Origin: Capniomyces stellatus
Lineage: Eukaryota > Kickxellomycota > Harpellomycetes > Harpellales > Legeriomycetaceae
Assembly (NCBI GenBank): GCA_001661515.1
Contig: LUVW01000003.1
Span: 759,742 to 823,741 of the forward strand
DNA: 64,000 nt
Reading direction: 5' to 3'
Shown here: one piece after another, positions 1 to 10,619 of the stretch
Layout: each line of letters begins with the position of its first letter
How positions within the stretch are numbered: position 1 is the stretch's first letter
Notes under the pieces: generated by a model
The model's input: the letters and a program-made list of their open reading frames with translations, nothing else
Database searches by the model: none
Told to the model about the DNA's origin: nothing
Made by a program: the position numbers and the translations under genes

Positions 1-2111
1 CTAACATGGCTTTTTTTAAAAAAAAACAAAAAACAAGTGTCCATTTCAATAAATAAATAAAAAACAAGCATCCAACATGAAATTTTAAAAGTCAGTGGTG
101 ATAGATTATAAGGAGCTAGATGATAAACTACAGCACTTGTGTAAAGTGGTTGAATTTAACTTCCCACGGTAGATGGTATAAACATTGTGTGGTGTCACAG
201 GATATAACATACAGCTACATTTCAATAAAATAAGACTATAATGATATATTGCGATAAGCTGTTACTTATTGTGTGCAATTCAGGCTGGGTCTGGTAGCCG
301 TGAAGTATGCGTTAAAGAGCATTTGGCAAGACTGTGGCTACATTCTCCTATTGTTTTGTGTTTGTTTGGGCGTATATATCGTTTTGAATACAGTTAAAGT
401 CACGCCTAAACTTTTCTTGAGCCACATCCAATAGATGTAATACAATAAAGAGAGAAAATTAATAATAATAGAAATACAAAAGAATGACTACTATTATGGT
501 GCTCCTTGTGATGCAATCAGCTCGCGATAACAAGTGTTCAAGGTGGTAATAGTAAGCTATTATAAATCTTGAAGTTAGTTCAGTAAAAAATAGAAAGCTT
601 GAAGGGAGTTCAAACGCAAATGAAAAAGTAGACAAATAATGTGATTGCAGGGTGATAGAATAAAATGAACAAGGTGTAACATGGGCTTGAGGAGGTTTTT
701 AGTGTTGGTTTCTCTAGTGTGGGAGGGAGGAGAATTTATATGGACATGGATTTGGATGTGAGTTAGTATGTACTCGTATATTAAAAGTATCGAGGGTTTA
801 ATAGAAATGTACTAACGTTAAATTTTAGTAAAAAGAAAAAACGTGCTGATGTTGGTGTTGCAAATTGTTATATAAGCGTAAGTAAAATAGCTTGGGTGGT
901 TGACTTGCGAGGTAATAGGTAATGTGAAGGAGAGGCAACAAAGCAATAAAGAAATGGGATAATGTATAGTTGTGAATGTGATGTTCCAAAGGGTATATGA
1001 TATCGGTCAATAGGAAAAGAGCTCAAGAGTAGCGTGCAAGAATATGCCGTGGCAACATATCTGTATACAATACTTTCTGATTATACTGATAATCAGGAAA
1101 TATATCACAAACGATGAGCGAGCATGGATTTCAGTAAAGCGGATATTTGGTATTGTTGAGTTTAAAGTGATATGTTTTAGAGTGAAGTTTGGATGGACGT
1201 TGAATGAAAACTAGTTGGATAAGGCTATGACACAATATGACCAAGAATTTGATATTCCTAAAACAAATAAAAGCACATAGTTTGGTGTATAGACGAATAG
1301 AGCTAGACTAGCTAGCAAGAGTAGAAAACGGGGGCAAAAGCAAGACTAAATACAATATTAAAAAGAAGAAAAAAAAAGGGAAAAGGAAAAGGAAAAGGAA
1401 AAGGAAAAGGAAAAGGAAAAGGAAAGCGACTGATACACAAGATTAAAAATGGAAACATTTGCAAAGTTGACAGCGATAATGGCGATGACAAGAGCGCTAT
1501 TTTAAAATGCAGAAGAAAAGTCGACACTGTGAAGCGTTTTTGGCGAGTTTAACCAAGACAGTTTAAATATAGGGTAGAGGTAAACAAAAAATAGCAAGAA
1601 CAAAAATAAATAAATAAATAAGTAGGAAAAATCGCTACTATAAAAGCTGGCAAATCAAAGGGAGTTTATTTTGGTTTACAAATAAAGGCTAGCAGAGATT
1701 GAATTGAAAAGTAAAAGTAAATGCGAGGAACACGAGTGAATGGAAACAATAGTTTAGTTGAGAGATTCTATAAATAGCAATGAAGATCGCCCAAGTTAAC
1801 AAGGTAAAATAAAGAACAAAAAACAAGACAATAAAATACAGTACCAGGATTTTAGAGCAAAAAACCAAGAGAATATAGTCCGTACACAAATACTTTATAC
1901 CCTGTAATTACCGAATTTAAAATAAAAGTATCAGAGTATATAAAGGAAAGGGGAGTATAGCGAAGCCTGAACAGTAAAGTAAAAGAGAAAAAAAAGCAAG
2001 ATAAAAAAAAAATACGAAACTGTATAATAAACCCCAAACAACAGTGACAGCATATTGGAACTGTAAGAAAGGAAGAGGAAAAGAAAAGAAAAGAAAAGAA
2101 AAAGGGCAATT
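1..2111. other. AT-rich spacer upstream of the Sec20 gene
   Basis: No convincing gene is visible. The last 800 bases are strongly purine-rich on the + strand, including an (A4G2)n tract near 1379-1425, which is the same composition seen before several other genes here. Short open frames on the - strand only mirror this purine bias. Confidence 0.6.
1379..1425. repeat. Hexanucleotide purine microsatellite (GGAAAA)n
   Basis: About seven or eight uninterrupted copies of GGAAAA lie about 0.7 kb before the Sec20 start codon, inside a longer purine-rich tract. Confidence 0.9.
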
Positions 2112-3827
2112 ATGTTGGATGTTTGTGAGGAAATCGTATTGAATTTGGAAATTGAAGAGAGCGGAGCGCAGGAAGAGATTACGGAGCTTTATGGGTTTTT
2201 AGGAAATGAGCCGCAGCGACAAGAGTTGATTAATTCGTGTAAAGAGCGATTAAAAACAATTGAGGAGCTGATTGATGTAAGAAAACCAAAGTACAATAAA
2301 CAAATAGTATGAAATTAAGAAGAGCTTAATTTCTTTTAAATAAACAAAAGTGAGCAATGAGGTATTTGTGGGAGAGGAGGAGGAGAAGGAGTGGGTATAT
2401 TGTGGATTTAGGAAAAGAATATTTGAGGTGGTGAAAACAAAACAAAAAGCAGACAACTAAAACGGGGAATAAATGGGATAAAATAGAATTTGGAATGGAC
2501 GAGCGAAGAGAATGTGGATTACCATAACACGCGGGGGAAGTTGGTATCAAAGTATGAGGAGACAACCAAAAAGAAAAAAGCAGTGCTTAATAGGTTAGTG
2601 GAGATAAATATATAAAAAGAGAAGTAGAAATAAGAAAGGTGATAAATAAGGAAAGTAAAAGAGAGAAAGAAGAGGGCCATAAAGCAAGTAAATAAATAAA
2701 TGTAGACTTCGTAAAGAGTATCGAGAGGCACTGTTACGGACACGAGTTAACAAATATAAGCAAGTAAATAGCGAGAGAGAAATGCTGTTGTCGGGGAGCA
2801 TAACAGCAGGAGAACTGAGGAAGAGAAAAGCAAGGTAAGCAATATAGTGGTTGGTAATGGTTAAATGAGGGTGATTAAGAAAAACAAAAATAAAGTGTGG
2901 ATTGGATTGGATTGGGTTTGTAGGAGCGGAGAAGGAGTGGTGGGGGTAGCAAAAGAAGCGACACAGGCGCTGATAGAAACGGCAAAAATGATGTCAGACG
3001 AACTGGAGACAAGTGCACAAAACGTAACATTGCTGGCAGAATCGTCAAGAATGATAAAAAAGGGGAAAGAAAGACATGACCAGCTTGACCAGGTGCTGGG
3101 AATGTCAAAAGAGCTGCTGGTGGAGCTGGAAAGTTTGGACTGGAAGGACCGGCTGTTGATGCTGGTATCGTTTGTGTTTTTTGGGGTGGTTGTGGTTAGT
3201 ATAGTGAGCAAGCGGGTTTACATTCCGTTTGTATCCGAGATGCTGAACGCAACAAACAAAATGGCCTACAATAGTGTAGTTGCAGTTCTGAAACGTTTAA
3301 ACGTTTTTGGATTGGTTTACAATCTGGTTGGTGGCGGAAATGTGGCCGGAATTGGGGGGGATGTGGCTGGTGTTGGCGGGGATTTGGCCGGTGTTGGTGC
3401 CGGGGCTATTACCACTGGAACTTTGGCTGTGGCTAGCATTGTTGGTGCAAGCATGGGGACTTCTGTGACCATGGGCCTGCAACATACAGAAGCCGACAAA
3501 CATGAAACGTATTTGGATCTGCCAATCAGCAAAGATCAACGGTATATACAACATGAAAACGAATATGAAAACGAATATGAAAACGGAAAAGTAAATAGCG
3601 ATGATGAAGAAAAAGGTGAGGATGAAACTCAAGACAATGAAGAAATGAGAGAAAGTGATACTGAGGAAAACAGAGAAAATGAAGAAAACGATACCAGTAG
3701 TAGTAAAGTCACGCTTACAACAACCACAACTGTGCAAGAGACAGTTGTGCTTCAAGAAACCAAATACGTTGATGCTGATGGCGAAGAACAAATCCGCCAA
3801 GAACAGAACCAGAATGAAGAGCTTTAA
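2112..3827 (+). CDS. SEC20: Sec20-like SNARE (BNIP1 family), four exons
   Basis: Proposed exons are 2112-2276, 2362-2394, 2719-2834 and 2924-3827, giving about 405 residues; all junctions keep phase with GT...AG borders. Exon 1 may instead run to 2306, adding ten residues. Sec20 is a Golgi-to-ER SNARE working with Use1, Ufe1 and Sec22 and the Dsl1 tether. The family match is the ordered series of a helical N-terminus, a Trp followed by YREALLRTRVNKYK, ELRKRK, the SNARE helix with TLLAESSRMIKKG, then DRLLMLVSFVFFGVVVVSIV as the C-terminal anchor. After the anchor comes an unusually long tail of about 210 residues with Gly-rich repeats (GGDVAGVGGDLAGVG), a second hydrophobic stretch, an acidic segment and a final NEEL. 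Yeast Sec20 has a lumenal tail ending in HDEL, so NEEL could be a retrieval signal; that is inference. The short second exon is the least certain part. The gene converges on the phosphatase gene 183 bp away. Confidence 0.82.
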
Positions 3828-4010
3828 AAGGAGGCATAATGACGATAATTGCTAGTAGTTTAGTTTGAAATTTAATATTTAATATTTGTTGTTGATAATT
3901 TAAAGATTTTAAAAATAAAGAAAAAAAAAAATATATATATAAAGTGTAAAATAAATCTAAATACGGAATGTATCATTGCTATAAAAGCGCCAACAAAAAG
4001 GCAAGTAGTA

Positions 4011-7000
4011 TTAAAGTAACGCGTTGGAGTTGGAGGGTATAGGAACCAGTTCAACAAGGGATTGGATAGAAGTGGAACCAGACTGGGTAGTAGAGAGAGA
4101 AATGCGTTTGAATGCACTAGGTTTGGAAAAGGAAGAGCGTCCAACGCTTCCAAAACCAGTCATGTAATCGGAAGATTTAAAGTTAGAGGTAGCATTAGAA
4201 CTATATTGGCCAGTGCCAGTACCAGTGCCAGAGCCAGATCCAGGGCCAAGCAGGTCAGATTCCCCGCCAACGCCACCAGACCCATGCCGAACGCCGCTGG
4301 TATAAAGGGGATTTAGTTTGGCGTTAGGTTGTTTAAACAGGGACTTGGTGTTGGTATTAGTGTTGGTGTTGGTGTTGATGTTGGTGTTAGTGTTTGATGG
4401 GCGGTTCCCAGTGTCGCTTAAAGAAATGTTGTAGTAGTCGTAGAACCGAGCTGAAGAGTCTGTGTTGATCGAGTCGCTACGGACAGTTTGGGCAAGCAGG
4501 GAAAACGACTCTGGTGTTGGATCGAGTTCGGGAAACTTGACCTTGGAACCAGCCAGCGCCGGAAGATTTCCCGAGCCAAGTCCGGGAGCCCCAGCAACCG
4601 CTCTGCTAAACAGGTGCTGGTTAGAGCTGTTGAGAATCTGGAACATATCTATGTTTGTATCGGTTCTGTTGCACTCTTGCGGCGATAGCAAGCTCAGCCT
4701 GTGCATTGGAAACGGAACGTTGTGGCTGCTACTCAACTCCTGGCCCTCACGCCTACCGCCACCCAAGTCATCGCACACACTACACCCACTGCAGCTATTG
4801 CCACCACAACTAACCTCGTTTCTGTCCTCCTTATTCCTTACTATTGACGGTTGGCTGGGAGGCAGAGTCTTGAAATCAAAATTTGGGTAGTCAAAGTACA
4901 AACTCGCGTTGGATTTGAAGTCTGATGGGTTGCTTGTGAGGTTTCTATAACTGCTCTTCTTCTTGTGCACACCCAACCCTCCACCACTACCAGATTCACT
5001 GGACCCAACAGACCCAATGCTGATAGGCTTGCTACTGGCTTTACTGATTCGTTTTTCTTCTTTTCTTTCTTCTTTACTTTCTTTTATTACCTCTTTACTT
5101 TCTTCTTTATCACTTCCTTGTTCCTGAGTCTGAACATCAACATCAACATGAACCTGAACCTGAACCTGAACCTGAGTTTGTTCTTGATCTTCTTTCTTTA
5201 ATCCGCCCAACTTTTTCCCATTCCATTCACTAAGCTCGGCCGAATCAGGTTCTACAGTTTCTGGTCTTGAAGTTGAAGGTGTCAATTTCACCATTAAAAA
5301 ATCCACATCAATTCCCACCTCACCATCAAACCCTCTGTCTTCCTCGTTGTCACCATTTCCATTTCCATTTCCATTGCTATAAACCTCGGCTCCTTTTGTT
5401 CCTGGAACAACTCTTGCTGAACTTGATGACTTTGATTTCTTTTTTGTCTGATCCTGCGTATTAATACCGATCTTTAGACTGTTTGGTTCGCTGATATTTC
5501 CAAGCTTGTTTAAAGCTTTTGGCTTTTCGGTCTGATCATCACAGTCTTGATTGCAAGTATTACTATTACTAGTATTATCACTATTACCATCCTCATTATT
5601 ATCCTCTTTATCATCCTCTTTGATGTCCTCTTTAATATTCTCATTAATACCCTCTTTATTATTGCCTATATTATTCGACTTTGGTGCCATAAACTGTTTG
5701 ATGTTGATGTTGTTTACTTTTCCTGCTGCATTACTGGTGCTGCTGGTACCTGGGCTTGTCGAATTCAAAATATAACGTGGACTGTTATTGCTGCTACCAT
5801 TAGCTGTTGTTGTAGCGGTAGCTGACGCAGTGCTGTTACTTATCGGTATAAACAAATCATCTTTTCCTCCTAGCAAATGGCCGGTAATCGGAATTGAAAT
5901 TTTCTTGCTCGGTTTGTTGGTGATCTTGGACTTGGCTGAATGGAAGTTTAGTTGAATGTAGTCAATATCACTCAGACTAGACTTTTTCTTCACCTGGACC
6001 AACGCATTTTGGCCCGAATCAACTCCCGTTCTGTTGTTGACTGTGTCGATGGATAACGGCTCAATTTTAGACTGAGGCTGGGTCAGTTTTATAATCCGTT
6101 TGATCGCTTGCTCCTGTTTATTTTGTCCAAACTGCAACACCAAATTATTATGTTTAGTGGCTCCCAGATTCAATACCAAGTTTGGATTTTTGATTTTAAA
6201 CTTGGAAACGACATTATTCTGCTTGGGCTTGAACAAAATATGATCAAAGCCTAGACCAGTTCTGCTGCTTAAGCTATTCCTATTGCTTATGCTGGTTCTG
6301 TTACTTGTACTGTTTCTGTTGCTTGTACTGTTTCTGTTACTCATGCTGGTTCTGTTACTCATGCTGATTCTGTTACTTATGCTGTTTCTACTAGTATGAC
6401 CATTTCGGTTGGCTGAGCTTCTTTTATCGGCAGAACTGTTGAGTTTAAAGCCTGAAAAGGATTTGGACATTGACATGCTTCTGTTTAAGTTGATGTCAAT
6501 TCTGGGATTGACATTCTGATTGGTTCTGGCAGAGTTGCGTTGTGTAACGCCACTTGTGCTTGTGAATTTGTTGAATTTTGTACCTGTACCTGTACCTGTA
6601 CCTGTACCTGTATTAGGCACAAGATTGATGTAATTTGAATCTGAATCTGAATCTGAATTTGAATTTGAATTAGAGTTGGAGGCATTATGGTTTGGTCCAG
6701 ATGTTAATTCTAAAAAGCTATTTCCAGCTTTGACGGGTTGGTCAATGTTTTCATTGAAGTAGTCGGGTTGAATAATCGAATCTCTAGAGTTAGAAAAGAA
6801 GCTTTTGCTGTTAAAGTTGCTCATGGAGATAGAATTAGCCAATGACAGCATGTTTCCTGGACCTGCAGCAATACTGTTGTTGTTGCTAACAGACAAAGTA
6901 CTGGTAAAAATACCGCTGGTGGAAAAGCGGCGATCAACAGAAACATCGCCAGGACGGGAACCAGATGTGGTTGGGGCAAAACTGCCGGGACCAACAACGC

Positions 7001-10000
7001 TTTTCAGCTCCATTGCTATTTCCAAAAACGCAACCATAATCCACACTAAATGGGCAGAGTCAGGGGCAAATACGTTGCTCTTCAGTCGGTTCCACCGGAC
7101 AACCATCTTGACCTGCTCATCAGCCAGCCTGGCCACGTCCAAGTGCGGGTACATCATTTCTTCAGGCGCATTCAGGCTGGCCAGCAGGGCCCTGTACGCA
7201 AACAGAAACTGGTCAAGTGTCTGCACGATGCCCATCCGCTGCTGACGAAACGAGCTTACTATGGAGAACATTGGGTCGTAGCTCTCCTGGATGATCGGAA
7301 CATCGCCCTTCCTCAGAAGTAGCGCCGTGTCAACCGCCACAAACACTCCTGACCTCCCACACCCAGCCGAACAGTGCACAACCATACGAGGCATCTTCTC
7401 AGCATCTGCGCCCTCTGCCACACTTCCGCTTCCTGTCCCATTCACACTTGCTATATTTGCCAGCTGGATTGTCCGCAGCAGCCCAAACGCGCTTTTCGGC
7501 ACGGCGTGGTCGTCCCAGTTCATGTAGTGGATCTGCGTCACCAACCTCGCCTTCCCCCGAACACTGCCATCCACACTCATGCGCACCCTAAACAGCCGCG
7601 CCACAATCCCCTTGCAGTTACAATCGTCCGCCGCTGCCTCCATCCGCACCGATATTGTACTGTTTGTGCTGTTCAGCTTAAACCGCCTCCACACTCCCGC
7701 TACTTTTGGCCAGTATTGGTAACTCTTCTCCACCCCATTTTCCTCCAACTTGCCCAGCATCACTATCACCATCGTGTTCTGCTCCCACACCATCTGCCAG
7801 AAATCACTCACTGTTGTCTGCATCGGCCCCTGCGTCACTATATACTGCGGCCCATTCTCTAACCCTACATAGCTCGCATTTATATAATCATTCTCCTTAT
7901 CCATTGACAACAACTCTACTCTTGCTTGGTCATAAGGCAGAATATTTGGGTACCTATTCTGCCCTATTCTCATTTGCCCACTGTTCAAACTATACTCTAC
8001 TCCTCCTCCTCCTCCTCCTCCTCCTCCACTACTGTTGTTGCTGTTGTTGTTGTTGCTATTCTTTATCTTTGTTATCCTACTCTCCTCCAAACTGTTTATT
8101 TTCCCAAAGAAACTCGCCGCAACTCCCAAATCATTCGCTTTTTCTTTACTTCTGTCAATCAGCCAATCAGGAATATTGATCTTGATCTTGCTCTTTTCCT
8201 TTACTTTATCTTTACAATCTTTTTCAGCATTACTAACTTCATTACTATTGCTATTCCCATTACTGTCACCATTACTATTTCCATCACTACTGCTATTACT
8301 ATCACCACTACCTTTACAATTAATCATATCCTTGCCCCTATTATTTTCTCCTATTTCTCTATTTCCATCAATACTTCCACACTCGCTATCGTCTCCTATG
8401 TGACACACATCCTTATAGCTTGAACTAAACTCTTCAAACCCAGAATCCAATGCCAAAATCGCAAATGTTATCAACTGCTCTTTACAAACCGCTGCCAACC
8501 TCCACGCCATCCCACTATTTCCGTCATCGTATATCACTATTGTCACCTTTCTTCTTCTGTCTTCCCCATCCCTACCTCTTTCTATGCATTTGCTACTATC
8601 TTCTCCTGAATCTTTGTTTGCTTTCTGACTCTCCATCCTTTTCCATTCCACTTCTTTTTCTTTTATATACTCTCTTAATATCTGCGCCGCCCCCTTCTTC
8701 GCTTCTGGTCTCCCCTGCAACCCGCCTTTATTCTCTGTGTTGCTCATCTCCTTTTGCGCTCTATTTTTACTCTTCTCCTTCATTTCATTTAAACTAACCG
8801 CAGACTTTATATGTCCCTTTTTGTACTCGCCCACCTCCCTTACATCAACTATCACCAAATACTCCTTTTCTCCCTCTTTCTCTTCTTTTCTCTCCATTGA
8901 CTCTATCAACTCGTTCAGCTCTGCTGCCAATATCCGCCCCGCTGTCTTTGCCCTATTTCTACCCTTGTTCTTTCCTCCTGCTACCGATTCTAAATTCCCT
9001 CCCTTTGTCTTGACTCTACTCTTGCTCTTACTTACTCTCTTGCTCTTACTTACTCTCTTACTCGTACTCATGCTCATACTTCTGCTCCTGCTCATACTCC
9101 TACTCATACTCCTGCTCCTGCTCTTATTATTGCTTTTGTTTCTATTGATACTTTTACTCTTTCCAATCCCTGTACTAATATCGCTATTCCTATTACTGTT
9201 GCTATTCCTATTACTGTTGCTATTCATACCCATAATACCTACTTCAACATTGCTGCCCTCCTGCCTCTTTCTTCTCTCCTCAACCCCTCCCCCTCCTGAC
9301 TCCCTACTTGCCTTCACAGCTCTTTGCTCACTGTCTATGTTGTTTATCACACTGCTAACTGATACTTTCCTACTCCCTGCCTTTACCCACGAACCTTTCT
9401 TGTACTCTGCATAGACACCATCTCTCTTGCCTCTATTCGCGCTCTTATTTCTTACCATTCCGATCTTGCTGCTTCTCCCGATATTCGACTTGCTATTTCT
9501 TACACTGCTCTTCCTGCTGCTTACATTACTACCTTCCTTCTTTACTTTTATCTTCATTTCCTTTGTTATCTCTGCTGGTTTGCTTCCCATTATTTGCCCC
9601 ACATTTGCTCTTCTAATCCCTACACTACCCGTCTTGCTAGCCTCTGTCCCCACTCGTGTTCTTCCCACCCCTCCAATACCTTTGCTTTCCAGCATTTCCA
9701 TCAACTCTATCTCCGCATCATCCATCTCATCATCATTATCATCGTCATTATCATCATCATTATCACTACCCATTCCCACTCCCATCCCCTTTCCAACATT
9801 TAAACCCAGATCCAAGTCCAAGTCTAAATCCATATTTTTATACATATCCATATCCAAATCCAAATCTTCGTTTACTTCCAATTTCTCCTCCTCATCACCC
9901 CTCTCTTTTTTCTTATACCTGTCTCCTATCCTTTCGCCGTATTGACTGCTATTCAAGTACCACCCGCAAACATCCTTTTCATCCACACCTTCACCATTGT

Positions 10001-10619
10001 ACACATTTGTTTTTTTACTCTTGTTTCTTGCAACTGCCTCCAACTCCACCCCCTTTGTCTCCTTTGAGCTGTCTGTAAGTATTTTTGAGTCCACTGACCC
10101 CTCCCTCTTCACCTTTCTAGTTATATACTCTACATCATCCACTCTATGCCTCCTATACCCTCCATCACCCTCATGCCTCCCCAACGTCTCCCATCCACAG
10201 TCTATATCTTCATTCGCATTACCTTCTCCGCTCTTGCTGCATATATAATCATCATCCGTCATTATCACCTCTACTTCATTTCCGTTCTTCAGCCCATATC
10301 TTTTGCTCAACTCTATTCCCAAGTTTGACTCTTTATTCAGCTCTCTCCTACCCGGCATAAATACATACCCACTATCTGATCCAAACTCCTCGTACTGCCC
10401 TCCTGCATTCACACTATCGATATCCGACTGCCTATACTTTCTTGTCCTGAATATCGACCTTGTTTTGCTTTTGACTTTAACCTTGGTCTCTGGCTTTAAA
10501 CTCTTGCTGCTCTTGTCTTTCTTTATCCCAAACCTCAACTTGAAAAAGTTATTCTTTATCTTTGGCAGTACTGCCTCTTCCTCCACCACGCCCCTCTCTT
10601 TATTCCTCAGCTTTAACAT
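4011..10619 (-). CDS. Protein tyrosine phosphatase with N-terminal rhodanese domain (Pyp1/Ptp2-3 type), 2202 aa
   Basis: This is a single uninterrupted frame. Fungal phosphatases of this type dephosphorylate MAP kinases at phosphotyrosine in the cytosol or nucleus. A rhodanese/Cdc25-like module spans about residues 560-730, with VIVDVREVGEYKKGHI. Its active-site loop reads YDDGNSGMAWR and has no Cys, so it should be a non-catalytic docking domain. The PTP domain spans about 885-1145: NDYINASYV, the substrate loop, WDDHAVP as the WPD-equivalent, the P-loop HCSAGCGRSG with Cys1083 and its Arg, and QTLDQFLFAYRALL. All key catalytic residues are present. The rest is low complexity: an N-terminus rich in K/E/S, a poly-Gly run before the PTP domain, (SN)n, (GT)n and NRxS repeats after it. 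At 2202 residues it is several times longer than yeast Ptp2/Ptp3 or fission yeast Pyp1. MAPK specificity is inferred from architecture only. Confidence 0.9.
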   Translation of the reverse strand: MLKLRNKERGVVEEEAVLPKIKNNFFKLRFGIKKDKSSKSLKPETKVKVKSKTRSIFRTRKYRQSDIDSVNAGGQYEEFGSDSGYVFMPGRRELNKESNLGIELSKRYGLKNGNEVEVIMTDDDYICSKSGEGNANEDIDCGWETLGRHEGDGGYRRHRVDDVEYITRKVKREGSVDSKILTDSSKETKGVELEAVARNKSKKTNVYNGEGVDEKDVCGWYLNSSQYGERIGDRYKKKERGDEEEKLEVNEDLDLDMDMYKNMDLDLDLDLGLNVGKGMGVGMGSDNDDDNDDDNDDEMDDAEIELMEMLESKGIGGVGRTRVGTEASKTGSVGIRRANVGQIMGSKPAEITKEMKIKVKKEGSNVSSRKSSVRNSKSNIGRSSKIGMVRNKSANRGKRDGVYAEYKKGSWVKAGSRKVSVSSVINNIDSEQRAVKASRESGGGGVEERRKRQEGSNVEVGIMGMNSNSNRNSNSNRNSDISTGIGKSKSINRNKSNNKSRSRSMSRSMSRSRSMSMSTSKRVSKSKRVSKSKSRVKTKGGNLESVAGGKNKGRNRAKTAGRILAAELNELIESMERKEEKEGEKEYLVIVDVREVGEYKKGHIKSAVSLNEMKEKSKNRAQKEMSNTENKGGLQGRPEAKKGAAQILREYIKEKEVEWKRMESQKANKDSGEDSSKCIERGRDGEDRRRKVTIVIYDDGNSGMAWRLAAVCKEQLITFAILALDSGFEEFSSSYKDVCHIGDDSECGSIDGNREIGENNRGKDMINCKGSGDSNSSSDGNSNGDSNGNSNSNEVSNAEKDCKDKVKEKSKIKINIPDWLIDRSKEKANDLGVAASFFGKINSLEESRITKIKNSNNNNSNNSSGGGGGGGGGVEYSLNSGQMRIGQNRYPNILPYDQARVELLSMDKENDYINASYVGLENGPQYIVTQGPMQTTVSDFWQMVWEQNTMVIVMLGKLEENGVEKSYQYWPKVAGVWRRFKLNSTNSTISVRMEAAADDCNCKGIVARLFRVRMSVDGSVRGKARLVTQIHYMNWDDHAVPKSAFGLLRTIQLANIASVNGTGSGSVAEGADAEKMPRMVVHCSAGCGRSGVFVAVDTALLLRKGDVPIIQESYDPMFSIVSSFRQQRMGIVQTLDQFLFAYRALLASLNAPEEMMYPHLDVARLADEQVKMVVRWNRLKSNVFAPDSAHLVWIMVAFLEIAMELKSVVGPGSFAPTTSGSRPGDVSVDRRFSTSGIFTSTLSVSNNNSIAAGPGNMLSLANSISMSNFNSKSFFSNSRDSIIQPDYFNENIDQPVKAGNSFLELTSGPNHNASNSNSNSNSDSDSDSNYINLVPNTGTGTGTGTGTKFNKFTSTSGVTQRNSARTNQNVNPRIDINLNRSMSMSKSFSGFKLNSSADKRSSANRNGHTSRNSISNRISMSNRTSMSNRNSTSNRNSTSNRTSISNRNSLSSRTGLGFDHILFKPKQNNVVSKFKIKNPNLVLNLGATKHNNLVLQFGQNKQEQAIKRIIKLTQPQSKIEPLSIDTVNNRTGVDSGQNALVQVKKKSSLSDIDYIQLNFHSAKSKITNKPSKKISIPITGHLLGGKDDLFIPISNSTASATATTTANGSSNNSPRYILNSTSPGTSSTSNAAGKVNNINIKQFMAPKSNNIGNNKEGINENIKEDIKEDDKEDNNEDGNSDNTSNSNTCNQDCDDQTEKPKALNKLGNISEPNSLKIGINTQDQTKKKSKSSSSARVVPGTKGAEVYSNGNGNGNGDNEEDRGFDGEVGIDVDFLMVKLTPSTSRPETVEPDSAELSEWNGKKLGGLKKEDQEQTQVQVQVQVHVDVDVQTQEQGSDKEESKEVIKESKEERKEEKRISKASSKPISIGSVGSSESGSGGGLGVHKKKSSYRNLTSNPSDFKSNASLYFDYPNFDFKTLPPSQPSIVRNKEDRNEVSCGGNSCSGCSVCDDLGGGRREGQELSSSHNVPFPMHRLSLLSPQECNRTDTNIDMFQILNSSNQHLFSRAVAGAPGLGSGNLPALAGSKVKFPELDPTPESFSLLAQTVRSDSINTDSSARFYDYYNISLSDTGNRPSNTNTNINTNTNTNTNTKSLFKQPNAKLNPLYTSGVRHGSGGVGGESDLLGPGSGSGTGTGTGQYSSNATSNFKSSDYMTGFGSVGRSSFSKPSAFKRISLSTTQSGSTSIQSLVELVPIPSNSNALL

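Noticed and set aside
8737..9414. Long hydrophobic Leu/Ser/Pro-rich frames on + opposite the phosphatase gene
   Set aside because: They are the antisense of Lys/Ser/Asn-rich codons of the real gene on the - strand.
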